Shown here: piece by piece, positions 9,778-18,400 of the stretch
How the letters are laid out: the number at the start of each line of letters is the position of its first letter
Position numbering within the stretch: the stretch's first letter is position 1
Origin: an uncultured Bacteroidales bacterium
GTDB lineage: Bacteria > Bacteroidota > Bacteroidia > Bacteroidales > Paludibacteraceae
Length of the DNA: 64,000 bases
Assembly: GCA_946406195.1 (NCBI GenBank)
Contig: CAMJJT010000003.1
Location: 96,821 to 160,820 of the forward strand
Reading direction: 5' to 3'
The notes under the pieces: model-generated
The model's database searches: none
Told to the model about the DNA's origin: nothing
What the model saw: the letters and a program-made list of their open reading frames with translations, nothing else
Translations under genes and position numbers: made by a program

Positions 9778-11609
9778 ATATGATGAAACTTAGAAATATA
9801 TTATGCGCCTGCGCGTTCCTTATTGGAGTGTGCGCACCTACGCACGCACAAAAGGATGGATCCACTTGTTATAAAGCGATACCAATAGGCAAAGAGTATT
9901 CGGTGGAAATCTCTACCGCTCAAACCGTATGGTATTCTGCGCGTACGTTCGATCTGCCTCTGGCGGTCTATTTTATCCCGCAGCACGAATCCGACCCGGC
10001 ACCCGAAGTAGAGATGGATTTTAGTTGTACGAGTGGTATATATTCCGATCCTATTATCTGTATGCTTTTCTGCAAAGGCGGTACAGTCACAATGCCTATC
10101 CCGCATAGACCGCCGTTGGATACCACTAGGGTTGAGGGACAGCTCGCCTATTATATCTCTATGGGAAAATCCTATCGTGATTTACTGCTTAAAATGGGTA
10201 TCGATTATAATGTGGATGTCGTAATAAAGGTTACGTATCACTCTGCAGGATCTATGAGCATTGCGCCCGATGATATGTTCTCTTCATGCGTAGAGGTGGA
10301 TAAGATTGTGCATTTGGGAGATTCCATACCCGTGGAAGCAAATGACAAAGAGAGTTATGTGATTGTACCGTATGTGCAATGGCAATATGATTCCATTCAG
10401 TATGAGTGGACAGGAACGACACCATGTCTCTTGTCTGTTGGTAATAATTGCTCCTTTGATCCAACCAGCACGACAGATGATGCCATTATGGATGGTGGAC
10501 CGAATAGCCCATCTAATCCTATGCAGCCCGGGGATAAGTGGAAAGTGACCAGTGACCTGTTAATGGATTTTGTAAGTGATACAGTGAACTATCCCAATGA
10601 AGCTGGTATGTTTTTTGCTAAATTCTATAGTGCTGCATCGGGTGGTATGAAGATAACCAAAATTCCCACTTTGCCTCCTCGTGCCAATGCTATTATTATG
10701 CGATATGATCATACCTATGCGCTGAACGCCCACGATACGGTTGTGTATGCCATTCCAAAGTCGTGGGTTAAAGATATGCAGTTTTCTACGCCTTCGAAGC
10801 ACCTTTTCAAGATGTATATTGCCTCCGATCCGGATTTTTCGTTGCCTCATATGATAGACTCCTTGCGGTTCAACCCCTCTTATGATGGTCATATTTTAGG
10901 TCTATTGGGTACCCAGTTGAAAGAGTATTGGAAAAAAGCTGTTGACCAATATCTCTATGTGCGTTTTGAATGCTCTGAGGTAACGACTGTTGTTCCTGCC
11001 CAATGGTCGGTTTCACCATGCCAGACAAAGGCGAAACTGATAACCAAAGGTAACGAAATGACAATTGCCAAAGGATCTAACGGAAAGGTCTTTTATCGGT
11101 TCTATTATAACCATTGGAAAGGTGGAAATATGACTTTCCAATGGGGAGACAGACGTACCAAGTGCCCTCTTTATATGGGAGACACGTGTTCCTATGAGAA
11201 CTCTGCGACAGATGCACATGTTCTCTTGAGCGTGGATGTGCCTAGCAATGGCAAATGGATACTCACGAAAGAGAGATTGGATACCTTAGAGAAATATGTG
11301 GATAACGATGGATATCTGTACATCCTTTTCTATCCTTTGGCGCAATCGAAAATGATTATTTCTTCGGATGCGCCCGAAGAGGCGGATCCGGTCTATCCGG
11401 CGGCAACTGTCACGGTGAGATGTGATATCAACAATAAGCCGTTTGTGGAGGTTAGCGTCACGCAAACAGTCACAGTTGAAGATGAGACGGGTACTATCGT
11501 GAAGACATTCACAGATGCGGTACCTGATGCTAAATATTCACTCTCTGATTTGCCGGCAGGAAAATACACTTTGCGTGGCAATAAGGAAACAATTACCGTA
11601 AATTTGTAG
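9774..11609 (+). CDS. Secreted protein with PPC-like units and T9SS-like C-terminus
   Basis: 611 residues from the ATG that overlaps the previous stop; ATG codons at 9780 and 9783 are equally possible, and an upstream TTG reading is less likely. A signal peptide is clear (MKLRNILCACAFLIGV...AHAQ-like cleavage). The mature part opens with a Cys-x(2)-A unit followed by T-x-WYS (STCYKAIPIGKEYS ... AQTVWYSARTF), the pattern also repeated in the 1,868-residue neighbour; it resembles pre-peptidase C-terminal (PPC) beta-sandwiches. The last ~50 residues (VEDETGTIVKTF ... DLPAGKYTLRG) read like a T9SS type A sorting domain. It is the first of five same-strand secreted genes. No catalytic motif was recognised; the function is unknown. 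Confidence 0.75.
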   Translation: MNMMKLRNILCACAFLIGVCAPTHAQKDGSTCYKAIPIGKEYSVEISTAQTVWYSARTFDLPLAVYFIPQHESDPAPEVEMDFSCTSGIYSDPIICMLFCKGGTVTMPIPHRPPLDTTRVEGQLAYYISMGKSYRDLLLKMGIDYNVDVVIKVTYHSAGSMSIAPDDMFSSCVEVDKIVHLGDSIPVEANDKESYVIVPYVQWQYDSIQYEWTGTTPCLLSVGNNCSFDPTSTTDDAIMDGGPNSPSNPMQPGDKWKVTSDLLMDFVSDTVNYPNEAGMFFAKFYSAASGGMKITKIPTLPPRANAIIMRYDHTYALNAHDTVVYAIPKSWVKDMQFSTPSKHLFKMYIASDPDFSLPHMIDSLRFNPSYDGHILGLLGTQLKEYWKKAVDQYLYVRFECSEVTTVVPAQWSVSPCQTKAKLITKGNEMTIAKGSNGKVFYRFYYNHWKGGNMTFQWGDRRTKCPLYMGDTCSYENSATDAHVLLSVDVPSNGKWILTKERLDTLEKYVDNDGYLYILFYPLAQSKMIISSDAPEEADPVYPAATVTVRCDINNKPFVEVSVTQTVTVEDETGTIVKTFTDAVPDAKYSLSDLPAGKYTLRGNKETITVNL

Positions 11610-11635
11610 AAAAATTGACGAAAATGCAAAATAAT

Positions 11636-11666
11636 TTGGTAATTTCATAATTATTTTGTATCTTTG
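11636..11666 (+). promoter_or_regulatory. Bacteroidota promoter for the CDS-repeat protein gene
   Basis: TTG at 11636-11638 and TATCTTTG at 11659-11666 are separated by exactly 20 bp and lie 57 bp upstream of the chosen ATG. Alternating purine-pyrimidine DNA follows directly (11677-11715). Confidence 0.75.
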
Positions 11667-11723
11667 CACCCTATTTTGTGCGCGTATGTGTGTGTATGCT
11701 ACATATATATGCGCGAATATGAC

Positions 11724-13859
11724 ATGAGAAAAAATATAAGACATAGTATTCGTACCCTTGCGACGACGCTTTTATTGCTCGTCGTTTCGGCTATTATATA
11801 TGCCCAGCAGCCTGCCGGCATTACGGCGGATAAGGCTACCCGGATTACTGCACCGGTGACTCTGTCGGTGCAGAGTGGTGGCAATTTTATTCGTTTGGAT
11901 GCGACTCATCTTCCGGCAGTTGTTACATACGTGTCCTCTGCTCCGTTTGGTACCATACCGGCGGCATTGGTGATGGGAGATACGATTGATGCGGAGATGG
12001 TTTTTGCTAATTGCGGCATGAGCTGGCAATGGACTATAGTGGAGGCGGAAAATGATCAGATTGTAGAGATAAAAGCACATGAGAATGCGCTTATTAACGT
12101 GGCGCCTCATACCTGTGATAATACGTTTAGCGATACGACCGCGGTGGCTTGCGACTCGCTGTTATGGAAAGGCGAATGGCGTTATACTTCCGGCGATTAT
12201 GAGTATGTGACGGAGAATGCCGCTGGGTGCGATTCGATCGTGACGCTCCATCTGACGATCAACCACCCTACAAGCAGCGACGAAACAGAGACAGCGTGCG
12301 ATTCGCTCTTCTGGAACGGAGAATGGTACAAAGCGTCCGGCGATTATGAATACCACACCACGAATGCGGTCGGCTGCGACAGTACAGCTATGCTGCATCT
12401 GACCATTCATCACTCGGTGAGCGTAACCCTGCCGGATACAGTAGGGTGCATCGGGGATTTCGCTGACGGATATTGGTTTATCGACACGCTGATCACAACT
12501 CCCGGCACTTATACGCGGCATAAGAAGACTATTTGGGGATGCGATAGTGTGCTGACACAATATGTAGCCATAGCGCAGGAGACATATGGAACGGATGTGG
12601 TGACAGCGTACGACAGTTATCAATGGATAGACGGTAAGACCTATACGAAATCCATCAGTGGTCAGGTTGAATATATTGCGAATGCGGCGGGCTGCGATTC
12701 GATTGTGACGCTTAATCTGACCATTCGTCATCTGCAAGTGAAAGATACCTTTGTTCGTTCCCTCTGCGAGACGGAACTGCCCTATGAATGGTACGGCAAG
12801 TATTACAAGGAGAGCGGCATCTATTGTTCCGATACCATCAAAGGCAAGGCGGAGAAAGGTGTCTATATGGATACGGTGCATTATGTCGATCTGACCATTC
12901 TGCCTACCAGTGTTGGCGATACTATGGCAACAGCATGCGAATCGTTCCAATGGTATGGCTCCACTTATACGAAGAGTGCCACCCCAACGCATACCTTCAC
13001 CAATATCCATGGTTGCGACTCGGTAGTGACGCTGCATCTGACGATTAATCAACCCAGCGCAAGCGAAGAGACAAAGCGTGTGTGCGATTCGTATATATGG
13101 AACGGCGAGACTTATTCGCAGAGTGGAGATTATACATTCCGGACGCAGAATATGGCGGGTTGTGATTCCATAGCAACTTTGCACTTGACGGTAGCACATT
13201 CATCGAGTAGCGAACTGACAATCGAGCAATGCGAACATTATATTTCGCCTGCCGGCAAAGAATATACGGAGTCAGGTACGTACACTGAGACGATTACGAA
13301 CATGAGCGGTTGTGACTCAACGATTACCATCTATCTGACGATCCTACATGACTGTCTGCCGCCGACGGAGTATGACACTGTATATTTCTGCACAGGATTC
13401 AATAAGGAGCATGAGGAGCGTATTAGCGATGTGCTGGTTCGTCGTTATCTTGCCTACACTTATGAGTCGCCGGCAGAATGGGATTATATGGAGGGCGTAG
13501 TGCTGAGTTCGGAACACGACCGGACATTGATGGACTTAGCGCGTGCGGAAGCGAACCTGCGCAACCACTACGTAGGCGAACTGACCCCTGTAGAGCGTAT
13601 CGTATGGAGTGTACGATATACCGACGCTAAGGCTTATACGCCTATCGAGGCGGGTGATCAACCGCAATGGATTAATGCCGGTAAGTTAGCAGTACAGATT
13701 TTGTTCCGCTGCGGCGAGATGTACAATAATGCTTATCCGATGGATGTGGAGATGGTGAACGGCGAGGAAACGAACGGACGAAAGATCATGCGGAATGGTC
13801 AGATCATCATTATCCGCAACGGAATGGAATATACTATTTTAGGAACAAAAATACAATAA
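11724..13859 (+). CDS. Secreted CDS...GCDS-repeat protein with short C-terminal module
   Basis: 711 residues from the ATG giving MRKNIRHSIRTLATTLLLLV, a basic-hydrophobic signal peptide ending YAQ; longer readings from 11664 or 11709 would put the start inside or too near the promoter. About residues 135-550 contain eight units of ~45-55 residues with the pattern ACDSxxWxGxxYxxSGxYxYxTxNxxGCDSxxTLxLTI, a repeat I know from many Bacteroidota surface proteins; the paired Cys residues may bridge. Units 3 and 5 are degenerate. A conserved-looking region follows (about 560-680), and the end (GRKIMRNGQIIIIRNGMEYT) matches the short C-terminal module. Probably a cell-surface structural protein. Confidence 0.8.
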   Translation: MRKNIRHSIRTLATTLLLLVVSAIIYAQQPAGITADKATRITAPVTLSVQSGGNFIRLDATHLPAVVTYVSSAPFGTIPAALVMGDTIDAEMVFANCGMSWQWTIVEAENDQIVEIKAHENALINVAPHTCDNTFSDTTAVACDSLLWKGEWRYTSGDYEYVTENAAGCDSIVTLHLTINHPTSSDETETACDSLFWNGEWYKASGDYEYHTTNAVGCDSTAMLHLTIHHSVSVTLPDTVGCIGDFADGYWFIDTLITTPGTYTRHKKTIWGCDSVLTQYVAIAQETYGTDVVTAYDSYQWIDGKTYTKSISGQVEYIANAAGCDSIVTLNLTIRHLQVKDTFVRSLCETELPYEWYGKYYKESGIYCSDTIKGKAEKGVYMDTVHYVDLTILPTSVGDTMATACESFQWYGSTYTKSATPTHTFTNIHGCDSVVTLHLTINQPSASEETKRVCDSYIWNGETYSQSGDYTFRTQNMAGCDSIATLHLTVAHSSSSELTIEQCEHYISPAGKEYTESGTYTETITNMSGCDSTITIYLTILHDCLPPTEYDTVYFCTGFNKEHEERISDVLVRRYLAYTYESPAEWDYMEGVVLSSEHDRTLMDLARAEANLRNHYVGELTPVERIVWSVRYTDAKAYTPIEAGDQPQWINAGKLAVQILFRCGEMYNNAYPMDVEMVNGEETNGRKIMRNGQIIIIRNGMEYTILGTKIQ

Positions 13860-13862
13860 GTG

Positions 13863-15437
13863 ATGAAAAAGATACTGATTATAATTGCTTTATTCTCCAC
13901 CGCATATACCTATGCGCAACAGCAGTGCGAGGGTTTTTTGCCGGGTTTCCCGGATCATTACTGCGAGTGCCGCACTACATCGCAGGTGTTTCAATTCCCT
14001 TTGGAGATCGAGGTAACGGATACTATGTGGTTCTCTTCCACTGTCAATGATTTGAAGCAAGGTCTATCGGCCTATTGGTTTGCCAATAGTTCCATTACGT
14101 TTGAGGTATATGCGTTCTGTAGTTCCAAGACGCCGACCATTACGATGACGGTAGGCGCGAACCAGATGCGCGAGATGGATGTGACCTCTATCAATAAGAA
14201 ATTGGAAGAAATGGGCGATATGGCGGAACTGATGTCGCAGACCCTCACGCCGCGTATCAAGGTTTATCCGAACAACGGCGGTTCGGGAACCGTCTATTGC
14301 TATCCTTACGACCAAGGTCCGCACTCCACGTGCGAGAACGTGCTTCCGGTTATTCCGCGTATGACTTATGTATGCGACCAGACCGATGAGGTGTATGAAA
14401 TCAAACCATCAAGAATAGCCTCCAACGGCGCTGGTTTCATTCGCTGGAAACAGAAAGACAACCAACCCGGTACGATTCGCTTGACCAGAGATTCGTGTAA
14501 TGGTCCTGAGATTGCGAACGAGACGCTGATGGATTCGACGCACGTGCTGGTACTGAATGCCGATACGATGTCTGCCCTCAAAAAAGCAGGCAAGAGTGTG
14601 TTCGTACACGTGACGCATGAGCCGGGCTTTACGGGACGTATGTTTTATCATAACCGAATCGTATGGACGGAGAGCGCGGTGGATACCACCATTTGTCAAG
14701 GAAAAGGCTTGCAGTTAGGCGATACCATCCTGATGGAAGAGACCATCTATCCGAATGATACCAACTGGGTATTACAGGACACTCTCTCCCGTACTACGTT
14801 CTATGTGAGCGTGGAAGTGCCGGTTGTTCAATATGATACCTTGCTCTTGAGAGCTTCGCAGTTGCCAAGAACATATCATAACCAGTATATCCCTAAGGAC
14901 GGTTGGGGCGATTATGAATTTGTTATTCATCATGCTAACCTCTGCGATGATAGGTATATGGTGCATGTGGTGCATAAGGTGGATTCAACTACGCTTGACT
15001 TGCGCGACACATTATGCATGGGACGGAGCATCAGTTATAGCGGTAAAGCATATACGACGGACACCGCTTTCCGTGACACGGCATGGATAAATGCCGACAC
15101 TTGGGCTATCCGCGATATCTCTATCCATTTCACGGAACCGGAGATGGAGTTCGACACAGTTTCGGTTAAACCAAGCGAGATGAAAAATGGTTATTGGGAT
15201 GCTAATCTCGGAATCATGCTGTATGCTTATGGCGATACGGCAGTAACCATCACCAAGAGGAATACTTGTACCCGTCTCGTGCAAGTGACGGTATTGGAGG
15301 CTGAAGAAAATACTGAAGATATCACGCTGGTTCCGAGTGAGAAAGCGGCAGCATGCAAATACCTGCGCGACGGAGTACTGTATATCCGCCGTGAGGGAAA
15401 GGAATATGACCTGATGGGTAAACCTAACAAACAATAA
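13863..15437 (+). CDS. Secreted protein of unknown function, short C-terminal module
   Basis: 524 residues starting MKKILIIIALFSTAYTYAQQ, a signal peptide; a GTG one codon upstream is possible. It lies 3 bp after the preceding gene, so translation is probably coupled. The N-terminal third has the T-x-WFSS unit (EVTDTMWFSSTVNDLKQG) seen in both flanking proteins and a Cys-rich start (CEGFLPGFPDHYCEC). The middle holds beta-rich segments with repeated D-T-x words but none of the exact GCDS repeats. The end (LRDGVLYIRREGKEYDLMG) matches the short C-terminal module. No enzyme motif was seen. Context suggests a partner in the same surface structure as its neighbours. Confidence 0.7.
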   Translation: MKKILIIIALFSTAYTYAQQQCEGFLPGFPDHYCECRTTSQVFQFPLEIEVTDTMWFSSTVNDLKQGLSAYWFANSSITFEVYAFCSSKTPTITMTVGANQMREMDVTSINKKLEEMGDMAELMSQTLTPRIKVYPNNGGSGTVYCYPYDQGPHSTCENVLPVIPRMTYVCDQTDEVYEIKPSRIASNGAGFIRWKQKDNQPGTIRLTRDSCNGPEIANETLMDSTHVLVLNADTMSALKKAGKSVFVHVTHEPGFTGRMFYHNRIVWTESAVDTTICQGKGLQLGDTILMEETIYPNDTNWVLQDTLSRTTFYVSVEVPVVQYDTLLLRASQLPRTYHNQYIPKDGWGDYEFVIHHANLCDDRYMVHVVHKVDSTTLDLRDTLCMGRSISYSGKAYTTDTAFRDTAWINADTWAIRDISIHFTEPEMEFDTVSVKPSEMKNGYWDANLGIMLYAYGDTAVTITKRNTCTRLVQVTVLEAEENTEDITLVPSEKAAACKYLRDGVLYIRREGKEYDLMGKPNKQ

Positions 15438-15472
15438 AAAAATTATTAATTAACAGCTAATCAACATAAAGA

Positions 15473-18400
15473 ATGAGGAAATTATTCTTACTTACCTTAG
15501 CGTCCTTCATGACGATTTTTGCGATGGCGATAGGACGCAATGATGGTAGTACCAAAGCCAATGCTATTGACTTTGATTGGAATGCGGGGTTGGTTCATGA
15601 TGGCGGAACCAAATGGTATCGTGTAGATTTAGCTCCGTTGTATGAGGAGGAGAACCCTTCTCTGACTTTGTATCTGACCAACCCGAGCAATGTGGTGGGC
15701 ACATCCGTTGATGTACACATGAAAGCAACTATTGCCGGGCAAATAGAAGATCGTGATTATACTATCTACGCACGGCAGTACAAATCTTTTACAGCCAATG
15801 CATCCATGCTTATCCGAATGAAGCAGACGGAGATCTTTTTAACCCTCTCTTCTAACGGAAACATTAAGTTAAGCGCAAAAGTATTCGAGTCCTCGGATTT
15901 GGATGAGACCTGTAAGGATGCGCGCGAATTGAAATGGAACACTGCCACTACGCAAGAGCCGATGTATTCGGCATGGTGGAAAGTAAGCCTTTCGCCGGTT
16001 AAGAATGCCGATCGGAAGGATGCAAAAATCACCATCACCAATACCGGCACGAAGACGGTTAACCTCAAGGTAGGTCAGTCGCTCGATTGTCCGTCTTCCG
16101 GTGTGTCCAAGCGTTCGTACGAGTTGGCAGCAGGCGAATCGGTTATTAATACCGTGCCGCAAAGTATGATCCAAAGTGTACAACCGGATGAACTCTATTT
16201 CGGCGTGGAGAATGTGGAATCACAGGTGACGATGAAGGTGGAATTAGTGGACCAACCGGCACAACCTATCATTCCGCAAGCAGCTGATATGCCGGCTGAT
16301 ATGCGCGAGAAGGAACTGCATGTGACCGATACGATGGTTATCCCAGCCGGCAAGACACTCTATCGCATCAGCGTTGCAGAGATGAACTCGATGGCTAAGT
16401 ACGAACCCGAGTTCACCTATCGCAATCAGGAAGAGCAAACGGCAAATATAGCCATTAAGATGGCTTTTGAGCGTCCGTCTTATAGCACGAGTAACACCGA
16501 TTATGTGTTAGCCTCAGGCGAGGAGCAGATTGTGGTCTATAAGAAGAATATGTTGGAGGGACTGGATGCGGTGGATTCTATCTATCTGCTTACTATCACC
16601 GATCAGCCGATTCATTTTTACGGACGCTTTAAGCATGTGCGTGAGGGTAAGGCATGTAAAACCAATATTGATTTCAATTGGGAGAGCGGACATACCCAAG
16701 AAGGACGTACCACGCAATGGTATGCCGTTGAAGTAGCGGAAGCGCGTGATAACTTGCAAGATATTGTGGTTCATATTACTAATCAAGGTAATGCGCGCGC
16801 CAATGTGAAAGCTTCGATGGCATTCTCTTGTCCGTATATCGACCTTGAGGAAGTGAGCCGCACGCTCGCAGTAGGAGATACCGTTTCGCGCCGCATCGGA
16901 TATTCATCCTATTCGATGATGACAGATACGGTATGGATTGGATTGGAGACAGATCAGAACTTGCATTTCTGGGCTGAGGTTCAAGAAGCGAAGTTCAATG
17001 ACGAAGTGGATACGCTCTGTCTGCATGCTATTCCATTCAACTGGGACGAAGGTGTGCTGCAGCATGCCGGTGATACCGTGTGGTACTTGATCAATATGGA
17101 GGAAGCACGTAAGCGCTCGGCTAAGTTCCCGACGATCTTTGTGCAGAATATGAGTAGCACCAAACCGGCTAATATTACGGCTGAGTTGTCTGTGGAGTGT
17201 CCCGATGAGATTGAGAACCAGAAAAAATCGCTGACCATAGAGGCTAACGGTTCATTCAGCAAGAAACTATCAGCCAACCTCTTTGAGAATATTGTGCAGG
17301 ATGAGATTTATGTACGTGTCATCACCACGCAAGATGTGGCGCTACAGGTTATCCTGACTGAGAAACCTGCCGGTAGCGATTGCGAGAACGCTATATCATT
17401 CAACTGGACATCCGGCAACAAACAAGAGGCAAATGCCAACTTATGGTATCTCGTTGATTTAAACGATGCGCTGACCAACAAGGAGGATGTCATCTTTACT
17501 ATTGAAAATAAAGATAATACTGCAAGCGATGTGATATGGCAGTTTGCTTATGTGTGCTCGGAAGAGGAAGTGCCGTCTGTTCAGAAATTTGAAATTCCCG
17601 CTCATGGTGTCAAACAGATAGATGAACAGTATGCATCCCTCAAAGAGCTGTCGAATAGCGTGATTTATGTCAATCTGCAAGGAACCACTTCGCTCCACCT
17701 GAGTGCAACCCGCGTGGCGGTAGAGGAGATAGACACCATTTATCGCGAGGGACTGACCATCAATCCGATAGTGATGGATAATGGTACGCAGGTTGTTCCG
17801 GATAAGGATACCGCTTGGTATGCCACCACTTTTGAGGAAATCGAGTACATCCGTACGCTGAGTGTTACCAATCCGCAAACACTGGAAATCAATCTGTCCA
17901 ATAGCGGCAGCGAAGAGGTGACGGTAAGTGTGGAACTGGCCTATGCATTCCCGATTACGGAGAAGATGCAGGTACTGACCTATCCTGTGCCTGCCGGTTC
18001 GGAGATGACGTACACGATGGATTGGAAGAAATTCAATCAGCGTTTAGCCGATCATGACATGGTTTATATCCGTATCACATTGCCCGGAGAGGCGGTGGGT
18101 ACGATTAGTTACAACACGCGCTTGGTGACCGCTTTTGATGGCGCATCCCGCGTAGAGGCTATCCCTATTGTGCTGGGCAATCGCTATGAACAGGATGCGA
18201 TGACCGAGAGATGGTATAAATTGCATATGTCCGACCTCAAGAGGGATAAAAACCTCTATGACAAGATTCTCCGTTTCGCCACTAAGAATATAGGCGATGC
18301 TACGGCAACCGTCAATGTTGCAGTTTATGAAGGATTGCTTTCCAATGATGATTTGCTGTATGGCGCTTTATCGGATGAGCATAGTCGTAAGTTTGCAAAA

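Noticed and set aside
12162..13199. 345-codon minus-strand frame opposite the GCDS-repeat gene
   Set aside because: A shadow; periodic because the repeats on the plus strand are periodic.
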